Shown here in pieces: positions 6,623 to 15,497 of a DNA stretch of 45,366 nt (its first letter is position 1; each line of letters begins with the position of its first letter). The position numbers and the translations under genes were made by a program. The notes beneath the pieces are model-generated. The model saw only the letters and a list, made by a program, of their open reading frames with translations, did no database searches and had not been told where the DNA came from. The stretch comes from NORP181 sp047623555. GTDB lineage: Bacteria; Pseudomonadota; Alphaproteobacteria; Rhodobacterales; Rhodobacteraceae. The stretch spans positions 1 through 45,366 of the forward strand of contig JBLHMP010000028.1 of the NCBI GenBank assembly GCA_047623555.1. The letters run 5' to 3'.

Positions 6623-7780
6623 ATGGACCTAAATAGTAGATACCAGGGTGTTGCAGACCTTAGACAGCGTGCGCAAAAGCGGATGCCGAAATTCGTTTGG
6701 GAATTTCTCGATAGTGGCACCGGGGTTGAGGCCGCAAAGGCGCGCAATCGCGCGGCGCTGGATCAGGTCGGTTTTTTGCCCTCGATATTGCACGGCGAAC
6801 AAACCGTTGACCTAAGCACGCAGCTTCTGGGGCACTCCTATCTGGCTCCGATTGGCATGGCGCCGATTGGCATGTCCGGGCTGATGTGGCCTGATGCCGA
6901 GGGCCATTTGGCCCGTGCCGCCGCCAAGGCCGGGCTGCCTTATACCCTGTCCAATGTTGCCGCACAGATGCCCGAAGATCTGGCACCACATTTGGGGGAC
7001 CACGCGTGGTTTCAGATTTATCCACCCAAAGACCCTGACATTCGCCGCGATCTGCTGGATCGCGCCCGCGGGGCAGGGTTCAAAACGCTGGTGTTAACGG
7101 TTGATGTGCCGGTGGCCTCGCGTCGCGAACGCCAGGTTCGGTCCGGGCTAACGCAACCGCCGCACCTGACACCGCGTCTGTTGGCACAGGTTCTGGCGCG
7201 ACCGGCCTGGGCGATGGGCATGGCACTGGCGGGCATGCCACATATTCGCACGCTGGACAAATACACCGACAATACACAGGCGCTGTCGCCGACCGCGCAT
7301 GTTGGGTATCTGCTGCGCACATCGCCAGATATGGAATACGCCAAATGGCTGCGCGATCACTGGGACGGCCCGCTGATCGTCAAAGGCGTGATGCGCGCCG
7401 ATGATGCGCCAACGCTTGAGGCGATGGGAATGGATGCATTATGGGTGTCTAACCACGCTGGCCGTCAATTTGACGGTACACCCGCCACCATCGAGGTGCT
7501 GCCCGCCATCCGCGCCGCCACCAAACTGCCGTTGATATTTGATAGTGGCATTGAGGGCGGTCTTGATATCTTACGCGCATTGGCGCTTGGCGCTGATTTT
7601 GTTATGCTGGGACGCGCGTTCCACTTTGCATTGGCGGCGATTGGCCCGGATGGTCCGGCCCATCTGATCCACATGCTGTCACAGGATATGATTTCAAATA
7701 TGGGGCAATTGGGCGCCAGAACACTGGCGGATCTACCCGAGCCAATAGCATTGAACACCTTGCCCACCGCGCGGCTGTGA
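6623..7780 (+). CDS. FMN-dependent alpha-hydroxy-acid dehydrogenase (LldD / mandelate dehydrogenase type)
   Basis: Oxidises a 2-hydroxy acid such as L-lactate to the 2-oxo acid with FMN. 385 residues from the ATG at 6623 (MDLNSRYQGVADLRQRA fits the family start); in-frame ATGs at 6605 and 6614 are possible and lie inside a perfect palindrome. Family features: FVWEFLDSGTGVEAAKARN, LAPIGMAPIGMSG, WFQIYPPKD, TLVLTVDVPVASRRERQVRSG, PLIVKGVM (flavin Lys), SNHAGRQFDG containing the catalytic His, FDSGIEGGLDILRALALGADFVMLGRAF (FMN phosphate binding). The usual G after the catalytic His is A here (HAGRQ instead of HGGRQ). Substrate cannot be fixed from the sequence. No neighbouring lactate permease is seen. 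Confidence 0.88.
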   Translation: MDLNSRYQGVADLRQRAQKRMPKFVWEFLDSGTGVEAAKARNRAALDQVGFLPSILHGEQTVDLSTQLLGHSYLAPIGMAPIGMSGLMWPDAEGHLARAAAKAGLPYTLSNVAAQMPEDLAPHLGDHAWFQIYPPKDPDIRRDLLDRARGAGFKTLVLTVDVPVASRRERQVRSGLTQPPHLTPRLLAQVLARPAWAMGMALAGMPHIRTLDKYTDNTQALSPTAHVGYLLRTSPDMEYAKWLRDHWDGPLIVKGVMRADDAPTLEAMGMDALWVSNHAGRQFDGTPATIEVLPAIRAATKLPLIFDSGIEGGLDILRALALGADFVMLGRAFHFALAAIGPDGPAHLIHMLSQDMISNMGQLGARTLADLPEPIALNTLPTARL

Positions 7781-7930
7781 TCGTCGACCCGCAACAAGGA
7801 GACCCAGTTGCACACGCCGAAAAGACGAAATACGCCGCTTTTGCTTATGACTTTGCCGTCTTGCGCCCTCATTACGGACGCACCCGCATTATCCTGACTG
7901 CCAAATCCAGCTTTGACCTTCGAGGCCCTA

Positions 7931-10900
7931 ATGACTGAATTCAACAAAATCCTGATCGCCAATCGCGGTGAAATTGCCATTCGCATCATGCGCGCTGCCA
8001 ACGAGATGGGCAAACGCACGGTGGCCGTCTTTGCCGAGGAGGACAAACTGGGCCTGCACCGGTTCAAAGCCGACGAAGCCTACCGCATTGGGGCCGGGAT
8101 GGGGCCGGTCGCCGCCTACCTGAGTATTGAGGAAATAATCCGCGTCGCCAAGGAATGTGGCGCCGATGCGATCCATCCTGGCTATGGCCTGCTGTCGGAA
8201 AACCCCGATTTCGTTGATGCCTGCACCCAGGCCGGTATCGTGTTCATTGGTCCAAGGGCCGAAACCATGCGCGCCGTTGGCGACAAGGCCAGCGCACGCC
8301 GCGTGGCAATGGCCGCAGGCGTGCCGGTTATCCCGGCGACCGAGGTTCTGGGCGATGACATGGACGTGGCGCGTGCCGAGGCCGCCAAAGTTGGCTATCC
8401 GCTGATGCTCAAGGCCAGCTGGGGCGGCGGTGGTCGCGGTATGCGCGCCATTGAGTGCGAAGAAGAGCTCGAGGAAAAGGTGCTCGAAGGCCGCCGCGAG
8501 GCCGAGGCCGCATTTGGCAACGACGAAGGTTTTCTGGAAAAGATGATCACCCGCGCCCGGCACGTCGAAGTGCAGGTGTTGGGCGATAAACATGGTGGTC
8601 TTTATCATCTGTTTGAACGTGATTGTTCGGTGCAGCGGCGCAACCAAAAGGTTGTCGAACGCGCGCCTGCGCCCTATCTGACCGACGAACAGCGTATTGA
8701 GATCTGCGAATTGGGCCGCAAAATCTGTGCCCATGTCGATTATGAATGCGCCGGAACGGTCGAATTCCTGATGGATATGACCGACGGAAAATTCTATTTC
8801 ATCGAGGTTAACCCCCGCGTGCAGGTCGAACACACCGTCACCGAAGAGGTCACCGGCATTGACATCGTGCGCGCCCAGATCCTGATCGCCGAGGGCAAAA
8901 CCATCGCCGAAGCCACCGGCAAAGCCAGTCAGGACGACGTCACCCTGACCGGCCACGCCTTGCAAACCCGGATCACGACTGAGGATCCGCAGAACAATTT
9001 TATCCCCGATTATGGCCGCATCACCGCCTATCGCTCGGCCACCGGCATGGGCATCCGTCTGGACGGCGGCACCGCCTATGCGGGCGGCGTCATTACGCGC
9101 TATTACGATTCGCTGCTCACCAAGGTCACGGCCAAAGCACCGACACCCGAAATGGCAATTGCACGGATGGACCGGGCGTTGCGTGAATTCCGTATTCGCG
9201 GTGTGTCGACGAATATCGCCTTTGTCGAAAACCTGCTGAAGCACCCGACATTCCTGGACAACACCTACACCACCCGGTTCATCGACGAGACGCCCGAGCT
9301 GTTTCAGTTCGCCCGTCGTCGTGACCGTGGCACCAAAGTGCTGACCTATATCGCCGATATCACGGTCAACGGACATCCAGAAACCAAGGGCCGCGTGCGC
9401 CCGGCGGATGATCTCAAGGCCGCCAGAATCCCAGAATCGCGCGGCGAGCCGATGATGGGCACCCGCAACCTGCTGGAACAAAAAGGCCCGCAGGCGGTTG
9501 CCGACTGGATGAAGGCACAGCGCCAGTTGCTGATCACCGATACCACCATGCGTGATGCGCATCAGTCGCTGCTGGCGACGCGCATGCGCTCGATTGATAT
9601 GATCGCAGTGGCCCCGGCCTATGCCGCCAATCTGCCGCAACTGTTCTCGGTGGAATGCTGGGGCGGGGCGACGTTTGATGTGGCCTACCGGTTCTTGCAG
9701 GAATGCCCGTGGCAACGCCTGCGCGATCTGCGCGAACGTATGCCCAATGTGATGACGCAAATGCTGGTGCGCGGCTCAAACGGTGTTGGCTATACCAAAT
9801 ATGCCGACAACGTGGTGGCCGAATTCATCCGCCAATCCGCCGACAGCGGTATCGACCTGTTTAGGGTGTTTGACAGCCTGAACTGGGTTGAAAACATGCG
9901 CGTCTCTATGGATGCGATCCTTGACAGCAACAAGATTTGCGAAGGCTCGATCTGTTATACCGGCGATATCCTTGACCCGGATCGCGCCAAATATGACCTG
10001 AAATATTATGTGGCAATGGGCAAAGAACTGCGCGACGCCGGATCACATATTCTGGGCCTGAAAGACATGGCTGGCCTGCTAAAACCAACCGCCGCCTATC
10101 GCCTTGTTAAGGCCTTGAAAGAAGAGGTTGGCCTTCCGATCCACTTCCACACCCATGACACCGCCGGCGTCGCCAGCGCAACCATCCTTGCGGCGTCTGA
10201 GGCAGGTGTTGATGCGGTTGATTGCGCCATGGACGCGCTCAGCGGTAACACCTCGCAGGCGACATTGGGTGCGGTGGTTGAGGCCCTGCGCCACACCGAC
10301 CGCGATACCGGTCTGGACATCAGTGCCATCCGCGAGATCTCGGATTATTGGGAGGTGGTACGCGGCCAGTACACCGCGTTTGAATCCGGCCTTCAGGCGC
10401 CATCGTCCGAGGTTTATCTGCACGAAATGCCCGGTGGTCAGTTCACCAACCTGAAAGGCCAGGCGCGCTCGCTCGGCCTTGAGGAACGCTGGCATGAGGT
10501 GGCGCAAACCTATGCCGACGTGAACCAAATGTTCGGCGATATCGTCAAAGTCACGCCCAGTTCCAAAGTGGTGGGCGACATGGCGTTGATGATGGTATCC
10601 CAAGGGCTAACCCGCGCGCAGGTCGAAGGCCCCGGTCACGACGTCGCCTTTCCCGACAGTGTCATCGACATGATGCGCGGCAGTTTGGGGCAACCTCCCG
10701 GGGGCTTTCCAGCCGGGATCGTCGCCAAAGTGCTGAAAGGTGAGAAACCAAACACCGAACGCCCGGGCAAAAGCATGCCCCCGGTCGATCTTGAGGCCGA
10801 GCGCCGCGATCTCAGCAAGCAATTAGAGGGTCGTAAGATTGATGACGAGGACCTGAATGGCTATCTGATGTATCCCAAGGTGTTCCTCGACTATATGGGC

Positions 10901-11371
10901 CGCCACCGCAGCTATGGCCCGGTGCGCACACTGCCGACGCATACGTTTTTCTACGGCATGCAGCCGGGCGAAGAAATCAGCGCCGAAATCGATCCCGGCA
11001 AAACACTAGAAATCCGTCTGCAGGCAGTAGGCGAAACTGGCGAAGACGGCGAGGTCAAAGTGTTCTTTGAACTCAATGGCCAACCGCGGGTGATCCGGGT
11101 GCCGGATCGTCTGGTAAAATCAACCACCGTGCAACGCCCCAAGGCCGAAGCCGGTAACGCCGACCACATCGGCGCGCCAATGCCGGGTGTCGTGGCTGGC
11201 GTTGCGGTGCAGGCGGGGGCCGACGTCAAACAGGGTGATCTGTTGCTAACTATCGAGGCCATGAAGATGGAAACCGGCATTCACGCCGAACGCGACGCAA
11301 CCGTTAAGGCGGTGCATGTGCAACCGGGTACCCAGATCGATGCCAAGGATCTATTGGTCGAATTTGAGTAA
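7931..11371 (+). CDS. pyc: Pyruvate carboxylase
   Basis: Biotin enzyme that makes oxaloacetate from pyruvate, bicarbonate and ATP, refilling the TCA cycle. 1146 residues from the ATG at 7931 (MTEFNKILIANRGE, with GAGG six bases upstream); an ATG 18 bases earlier is less likely. Domain order: biotin carboxylase with its ATP-grasp fold (residues 1 to about 450; KASWGGGGRGMR, FIEVNPRVQVEHTVTEEVTG), carboxyltransferase beginning at about 530 (TDTTMRDAHQS, metal ligands in HFHTHDT), the PYC/OADA conserved region, and the biotinyl domain with EAMKMETG, Lys1112 being the biotinylation site. Full length for a single-chain pyruvate carboxylase. It stands alone, with convergent debris downstream. Confidence 0.97.
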   Translation: MTEFNKILIANRGEIAIRIMRAANEMGKRTVAVFAEEDKLGLHRFKADEAYRIGAGMGPVAAYLSIEEIIRVAKECGADAIHPGYGLLSENPDFVDACTQAGIVFIGPRAETMRAVGDKASARRVAMAAGVPVIPATEVLGDDMDVARAEAAKVGYPLMLKASWGGGGRGMRAIECEEELEEKVLEGRREAEAAFGNDEGFLEKMITRARHVEVQVLGDKHGGLYHLFERDCSVQRRNQKVVERAPAPYLTDEQRIEICELGRKICAHVDYECAGTVEFLMDMTDGKFYFIEVNPRVQVEHTVTEEVTGIDIVRAQILIAEGKTIAEATGKASQDDVTLTGHALQTRITTEDPQNNFIPDYGRITAYRSATGMGIRLDGGTAYAGGVITRYYDSLLTKVTAKAPTPEMAIARMDRALREFRIRGVSTNIAFVENLLKHPTFLDNTYTTRFIDETPELFQFARRRDRGTKVLTYIADITVNGHPETKGRVRPADDLKAARIPESRGEPMMGTRNLLEQKGPQAVADWMKAQRQLLITDTTMRDAHQSLLATRMRSIDMIAVAPAYAANLPQLFSVECWGGATFDVAYRFLQECPWQRLRDLRERMPNVMTQMLVRGSNGVGYTKYADNVVAEFIRQSADSGIDLFRVFDSLNWVENMRVSMDAILDSNKICEGSICYTGDILDPDRAKYDLKYYVAMGKELRDAGSHILGLKDMAGLLKPTAAYRLVKALKEEVGLPIHFHTHDTAGVASATILAASEAGVDAVDCAMDALSGNTSQATLGAVVEALRHTDRDTGLDISAIREISDYWEVVRGQYTAFESGLQAPSSEVYLHEMPGGQFTNLKGQARSLGLEERWHEVAQTYADVNQMFGDIVKVTPSSKVVGDMALMMVSQGLTRAQVEGPGHDVAFPDSVIDMMRGSLGQPPGGFPAGIVAKVLKGEKPNTERPGKSMPPVDLEAERRDLSKQLEGRKIDDEDLNGYLMYPKVFLDYMGRHRSYGPVRTLPTHTFFYGMQPGEEISAEIDPGKTLEIRLQAVGETGEDGEVKVFFELNGQPRVIRVPDRLVKSTTVQRPKAEAGNADHIGAPMPGVVAGVAVQAGADVKQGDLLLTIEAMKMETGIHAERDATVKAVHVQPGTQIDAKDLLVEFE

Positions 11372-11691
11372 AAAATCCAAAATTGGCGGCGGATTTTGCA
11401 ACTCTGTCCCCAATTTCTTCTCGTCCAAAATACCTCCGCCAGAGGCATCTGACATTGCAGCCCCAAGTGCCGGTAAGGAAAAACATACGTCTTTGCGACG
11501 CAAATACCATTCCGCAAACACTAGGTTGGGCACCCAGCAGATCCAGCCAAGATAGACCGACGCCTCGGCATATTCAAAACCGTTCAACGCGAAAATCAGC
11601 AGATAGATCCGCAAGGTCACGGCAGAAAAAGTCAGCGCAAATGACTGGATCATCCAACGGCGTGGGCGGCAATATTTCCCGTGCGCACATA
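11351..11691 (-). pseudogene. DUF2306 membrane protein, C-terminal remnant
   Basis: Translating leftward gives PRRWMIQSFALTFSAVTLRIYL and then WICWVPNLVFAEWYLRRK, the conserved C-terminal part of DUF2306 predicted membrane proteins, with two hydrophobic helices. The N-terminal helices are missing: upstream the frame runs into unrelated sequence. The remaining tail (LPALGAAMSDASGGGIL...) reads through a copy of an intergenic repeat. The first ATG in the frame (11653) falls inside the conserved block, so the 100-residue frame is a fragment, not a small gene. Confidence 0.65.
11372..11397 (+). terminator. Weak terminator-like hairpin after pyc
   Basis: AAAATCC (11372-11378) pairs with GGATTTT (11391-11397) immediately after the pyc stop. 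The stem is AT-rich and no long T-run follows, so termination is uncertain. Confidence 0.35.
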
Positions 11692-11916
11692 CTATATGAA
11701 ATGGTCCTGCTTTTTAGGGCAGGTTTGCGGCTTTGCTAAGATGCATCTGGTGTGTGTTGATGCCGCTTTTCGTATCAACGCATGGCCAAAGTATGCGATG
11801 TCCGGTGTTCGCTTATCAAGGGCAGTGTGAGGGCATTCTGAGTTGTAAAAGCCGATCTCTCAGCTGGCAGGCGATGCGTGCATCGCCGAGAGGCCAGTCA
11901 TTGATGATCCGGGTTT

Positions 11917-12198
11917 CAGATGATGTTCGGCGGTGCTGAACGCAAATACGATGACCCCGACCTCATCAGGGCGTCCACGGCTGCTTTGGATGTGTTGCGC
12001 GATATCTGTGCGCCGATTGCCCACGGCCCTGAGGGCGCCGCAACCAATGAGCTGATGATCTGGTCATTGATACACGGGTTTGCCAGTCTGGCGTTGTCAG
12101 ACGCCAGAGGGCAAATTGATATTACCGATTCTGGACTGCTGGACGCAATTTTACCGCCGCTTCGGTTTACCAATGAAACCGACAGTGCCGCCTCATAA
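11917..12198 (+). pseudogene. TetR family regulator, C-terminal (WHG domain) remnant
   Basis: The frame QMMFGGAERKYDDPDLI ... ELMIWSLIHGFASLALSDARG ... LPPLRF matches the ligand-binding end of TetR regulators with a WHG domain (W-x-L-x-H-G-x-A-x-L). The N-terminal helix-turn-helix is absent: an in-frame stop lies just upstream and nothing HTH-like is present before it. It is therefore a fragment unlikely to bind DNA. The gene next to it encodes a MAPEG protein. Confidence 0.6.
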
Positions 12199-12208
12199 AG
12201 GAAGACCG

Positions 12209-12604
12209 ATGATCAACGCTCCGCTTATCTCACCGATTTATATGGGGATTGTCGGCCTGCTGACATTGTACCTGTCCGTCCATGCCAGCCGAAATCGTCG
12301 GGAACATAAGGTTTCAACCGGTGACGGCGATGTCCCGGCGTTGTTCAAGGCGATTCGCGTCCATGCCAACCTGATCGAAAACGCGCCGCTTGCCCTGATA
12401 TTGCTGCTGGCAATCGAATTGCAGGGCGCTTCTGGCTGGATCGTTCACGGTCTTGGGCTGGCATTTGTCGTTGGTCGCCTGTTGCATGCCTATGGGTTGG
12501 GCTGCAATCCACAGGTTCCAAACGCCCGTTTGGTCGGATCGGTGATCACATTGGTTTATTTGCTGACGGCGTCCTTGGGCGTTATCGCCATTTCGATATT
12601 TTAA
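12209..12604 (+). CDS. MAPEG family membrane protein
   Basis: 131 residues from the ATG at 12209, with AAGGAAG upstream; the longer frame through the TetR remnant is rejected. Four hydrophobic segments and the signature NRREHKVSTGDGD...ALFKAIRVHANLIENAPLALILL followed by GLGLAFVVGRLLHAYGL identify the MAPEG (membrane-associated eicosanoid/glutathione metabolism) superfamily, close to the small bacterial YecN-like members. The conserved H-A-N-x-x-E-N is the glutathione-binding helix in characterised members; activity here is inferred only. The cell location is the inner membrane. Confidence 0.87.
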   Translation: MINAPLISPIYMGIVGLLTLYLSVHASRNRREHKVSTGDGDVPALFKAIRVHANLIENAPLALILLLAIELQGASGWIVHGLGLAFVVGRLLHAYGLGCNPQVPNARLVGSVITLVYLLTASLGVIAISIF

Positions 12605-12690
12605 AGCCCGGCATTTCCCTTGGAAATTGAACAAATATGACCATCGTCGCTTGTCCAAATAAATTATCCTGAAAATTCGCAATTTACCTC

Positions 12691-12719
12691 TTGCGACCCG
12701 CGCCATCCCGACCTAGTAA
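12691..12719 (+). promoter_or_regulatory. Promoter of tRNA-Gly
   Basis: TTGCGA (12691-12696), a 17-base spacer and TAGTAA (12714-12719), 16 bases before the mature tRNA 5' end. Good sigma-70 match and placement. Confidence 0.65.
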
Positions 12720-12735
12720 CGCCTCACCCAAGGAA

Positions 12736-12810
12736 GCGGGCGTAGCTCAGGGGTAGAGCATAACCTTGCCAAGGTTAGGGTCGAGAGTTCGAATCTCTTC
12801 GCCCGCTCCA
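12736..12810 (+). tRNA. tRNA-Gly (anticodon GCC)
   Basis: Acceptor stem GCGGGCG/CGCCCGC, D arm AGCTCAGGGGTAGAGCA, anticodon stem ACCTTGCCAAGGT with anticodon GCC at 12768-12770, T arm GAGAGTTCGAATCTCTT, discriminator T and encoded CCA. 75 bases. It is followed directly by a terminator, so it is a single-gene unit. The restriction-modification genes lie 0.7 kb downstream, but no attachment-type repeat was seen here. Confidence 0.96.
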
Positions 12811-12813
12811 ATC

Positions 12814-12846
12814 AAAAAGGCCTCTGAGAAATCAGGGGCCTTTTTG
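12814..12846 (+). terminator. Rho-independent terminator after tRNA-Gly
   Basis: AAAAAGGCCTCTGA pairs with TCAGGGGCCTTTTT around a GAAA loop, ending in a T-run. The symmetrical A/T flanks mean it could also stop the convergent VOC gene on the minus strand. Confidence 0.85.
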
Positions 12847-12859
12847 TATTTCTACATTC

Positions 12860-13441
12860 CTAATACGGGTTTTTAGGGGTGCGATCGTCCGATAACGTGC
12901 CTTGTCGCCGTTCCACCAATTGTTCAATCGCGTCGGCCAAGTGTTTTTCCTGAATGTTGTAATCCCCCTCGGCCACCCGAATGCGGTGCGCGGTGATCAT
13001 CACATCGGCATGGTTGCAGCCAAACGGCGGCTCAAACCGGTACGAGGCCAGCTCAACCAGAAATCCAAGCGGGTCGTTGAAATAAATCGAATCCATGAAC
13101 CCGCGATCTTTGGGGCCGGAATGTTTGATGCCACGTTCATCCAGCCGCTCAACGGCCTGCCGGAATGTCGCCTGACTGACCGAAAACGCGATATGATGCA
13201 CACAGCCAATATCGGTTGGGGTGCGCGAGGGTTCGGGTTTGCGGTCCTCGTTGGTGAACACGGTGATCAACCGGCCGTCGCCGGGATCAAAATAGATATG
13301 GCCCTCTTTGGGATTGTCGAGATTCGGTTGATCAAAGATGAACGGCATGCCGAGCACGCCCTCCCAGAAATCAATCGAGGTTTTGCGATCTGCACCGGTG
13401 AGGGTGATGTGATGCACCCCTTGGGATTGAAGTTTGCGCAT
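12860..13441 (-). CDS. VOC family protein (glyoxalase/ring-cleavage dioxygenase fold)
   Basis: 193 residues from the ATG at 13441 (MRKLQSQGVHHITLTGADRK), with AAGG upstream; the 21-residue longer version lacks a site. Two VOC modules are visible: GVHHITLTGADRKTSIDFWEGVLGMPF with the first metal-binding His, HIYFDPGDGRLITVFT, then IGCVHHIAFSV and DRGFMDSIYFNDPLGFLVELAS with a Glu in the metal-binding position. This matches ring-cleaving dioxygenase-like VOC proteins of about 190-300 residues; the substrate is unknown. It is transcribed toward tRNA-Gly and away from the methyltransferase. Confidence 0.85.
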   Translation of the reverse strand: MRKLQSQGVHHITLTGADRKTSIDFWEGVLGMPFIFDQPNLDNPKEGHIYFDPGDGRLITVFTNEDRKPEPSRTPTDIGCVHHIAFSVSQATFRQAVERLDERGIKHSGPKDRGFMDSIYFNDPLGFLVELASYRFEPPFGCNHADVMITAHRIRVAEGDYNIQEKHLADAIEQLVERRQGTLSDDRTPKNPY

Positions 13442-13521
13442 AGCTTCTGACCTTTCCGAATTGGGGTTTTGACCCAGCCTAAGGGCCGGACGGTCGCAAG
13501 TCATCTAAGATAGAGGCCCAA

Positions 13522-14610
13522 ATGTTCACAACGGCTTGCCCGTTATCGGCAATAGCAGTAAGAACAAATTGGGAACAAATAACAATGATCAAGACGGGTG
13601 TTGAACCATCAGCCGCTGTTGTATTGAATGATCAAAACGGAGCGGGCCAAATGCTGACATCAATCGAACTCTGCGCAGGGGCAGGTGGGCAGGCGCTTGG
13701 CCTTGAGAGTGCTGGATTTGACCATTCGGCGCTTGTCGAAATTGACAAACATTGCTGCAATACCCTGCGCCACAATCGCCCAAACTGGACGGTTCTGGAA
13801 GAAGACGTGCGTGATTTTAAGGAAAGAGCGCATGATTTTGCAGGGATTGATCTGCTGGCAGGCGGGCTACCCTGTCCGCCGTTTTCGGTGGCAGGCAAGC
13901 AGTTGGGCCGTGATGACGAACGTAATTTGTTTGATGATGCGCTTGAAATTGTGGATGCAACCCGGCCCAAAGCCGTGATGATCGAAAACGTGCGCGGCTT
14001 TCTGGATGCGGTGTTTCACGATTATCGCGAGCATCTTAAAGGTAAATTACAAAAGATGGGCTATGAAACCGATTGGCGGTTGCTGAATGCATCCGACTTT
14101 GGTGTGCCGCAGTTGCGCCCACGGGTGGTGATTGTCGCCATCCAAAAAGACCGCGCTGACGGCTTTAGCTGGCCCGAGGCGCTGCCGCATAATCCGCCAT
14201 CGGTTGGCGAAACGCTGGGCGATTTGATGAAGGCCGGTGGCTGGCGGGGGGCAGAGGCCTGGATGGCGCAGGCGGACGAGATCGCGCCGACCATTGTTGG
14301 CGGCTCAAAGAAACATGGCGGCCCGGATCTGGGGCCAACGCGGTCGCGCAAGGCCTGGGCGGCGTTGGGCGTTGAGGGGCGCACCATCGCCCCAGAGGCG
14401 CCGGATGCGTCTCATACCGGCATGCCGCGCCTGACCGTGAAAATGGTTGCCCGCATTCAGGGCTTTCCCGATGACTGGCATTTCACCGGTGCCAAAACCA
14501 ACGCCTATCGACAGGTTGGCAACGCCTTTCCACCGCCGGTTGCCTGTGCTGTGGCCGAACGTATTTCGGCCTGCCTGAAAGCCCGAAAATCCTTTCGCAT
14601 TGTCGCCTGA
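13522..14610 (+). CDS. DNA (cytosine-5-)-methyltransferase, probable NgoMIV-type M subunit
   Basis: Methylates cytosine in the recognition site of the partner nuclease and so protects the host. 362 residues from 13522 (GAGG five bases upstream); ATG 13651, which has GGAG and directly precedes motif I, is an alternative that gives the usual family start. Motifs in order: I LCAGAGGQALGLE (50-62), IV GGLPCPPFS with catalytic Cys118, VI IENVRG (154-159), VIII QLRPRVVIV, a target-recognition region around 230-310, IX/X RIQGFP and AYRQVGNAFPPPVA. Its stop codon TGA shares its A with the ATG of the endonuclease gene (TGATG), so the pair is translated together. It is divergent from the VOC gene. Confidence 0.93.
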   Translation: MFTTACPLSAIAVRTNWEQITMIKTGVEPSAAVVLNDQNGAGQMLTSIELCAGAGGQALGLESAGFDHSALVEIDKHCCNTLRHNRPNWTVLEEDVRDFKERAHDFAGIDLLAGGLPCPPFSVAGKQLGRDDERNLFDDALEIVDATRPKAVMIENVRGFLDAVFHDYREHLKGKLQKMGYETDWRLLNASDFGVPQLRPRVVIVAIQKDRADGFSWPEALPHNPPSVGETLGDLMKAGGWRGAEAWMAQADEIAPTIVGGSKKHGGPDLGPTRSRKAWAALGVEGRTIAPEAPDASHTGMPRLTVKMVARIQGFPDDWHFTGAKTNAYRQVGNAFPPPVACAVAERISACLKARKSFRIVA

Positions 14611-15449
14611 TGAGCACCCTGGCGCAGCGCAGAGCCGAGTTCCTGCGACGCTGTCTGACCGGGCCGATCACCGTTGATGACAACGGTGTTCCCAGCATTG
14701 CCGACATTTCCAACAAGGCCAGCCGCGAGATTTCCGCCGGTCTGATCGCGCAAATCGGCATGACGGCCGAGCGGCGCAAGAAATTGCCCGGCCAACAGGC
14801 GGGATCGTTGTTTGAAATTGAATGCGCCGAATTTGTACGGCTTTGCCTGACTGATCTGGCCCATATGCGCCCCGGTCGTTTTGACGTGGCACGTAATCGC
14901 GAAATTTCCGAGTTTGAGCAGTTTTCCCACCTTGAGGACCTGCGACTGATGTCGGCGCATAACAAAGAGCTGAAAATTCTGCTTGGTGGCGATTATCTGA
15001 TCAAACCGGATGTGGTGGTGATACGCGCGCCCGACCCGGATACTGCCATCAACCGGCTGGCGGGCTATGTCGACAATTCGGTTGGTATTTACAGCCCGCT
15101 GCGCAGTGCCAATATGGCGCTGCCGTTTCTGCATGCCTCAATCAGTTGCAAACTGACGATCCGCAGTGATCGCGTGCAAAATACCCGGTCCGAGGCATTA
15201 AACCTGATCCGCAACCGCAAGGGTGCGTTGCCCCATATCGTGGCGGTTACCGCCGAACCTACGCCGTCGCGGATTGCCGCAATTGCGTTGGGGACAGGAG
15301 ATATAGATTGCGTCTATCACTTTGCATTATATGAGCTTTTGACGGTGCTAAGGGAACAAAACCGCGACAGTCTGGAATCGGTGGAAACCATGATTCAAGG
15401 CAAGCGGCTGCGCGATATTACCGATCTGCCGCTGGATCTGGTGATTTAG
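14610..15449 (+). CDS. Type II restriction endonuclease, NgoMIV family (predicted GCCGGC)
   Basis: 279 residues, overlapping the methyltransferase stop. The C-terminal half (residues 175-245: HASISCK, RSDRVQNTRSEALNLIRNRKG, LPHIVAVTAEPTPSR, ALGTGD-DCVYHFAL) closely matches NgoMIV as I recall it. The PD...SxK catalytic set is present: Asp134 in IKPDVVV, Ser179/Lys181 in ASISCK, Glu195 in TRSEAL; these line up with Asp140, Ser185, Lys187 and Glu201 of NgoMIV with a constant offset of 6. The base-contacting Arg191/Asp193/Arg194 of NgoMIV correspond to Arg185/Asp187/Arg188, so GCCGGC (central CCGG) is the expected target. The C-terminus LRDITDLPLDLVI also matches. Intact and apparently functional. 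Confidence 0.92.
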   Translation: MSTLAQRRAEFLRRCLTGPITVDDNGVPSIADISNKASREISAGLIAQIGMTAERRKKLPGQQAGSLFEIECAEFVRLCLTDLAHMRPGRFDVARNREISEFEQFSHLEDLRLMSAHNKELKILLGGDYLIKPDVVVIRAPDPDTAINRLAGYVDNSVGIYSPLRSANMALPFLHASISCKLTIRSDRVQNTRSEALNLIRNRKGALPHIVAVTAEPTPSRIAAIALGTGDIDCVYHFALYELLTVLREQNRDSLESVETMIQGKRLRDITDLPLDLVI

Positions 15450-15497
15450 AGAGCGCCCAGTTTAGGTGGTGAAAATCCAACTGGATACGCCTAGCGT

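Noticed and set aside
7928..9760. A 610-codon open frame antisense to pyruvate carboxylase
   Set aside because: It is the long complementary frame common in GC-rich codon-biased genes; low-complexity His/Gly/Gln-rich translation, no recognisable domain, and the sense strand encodes an intact enzyme.
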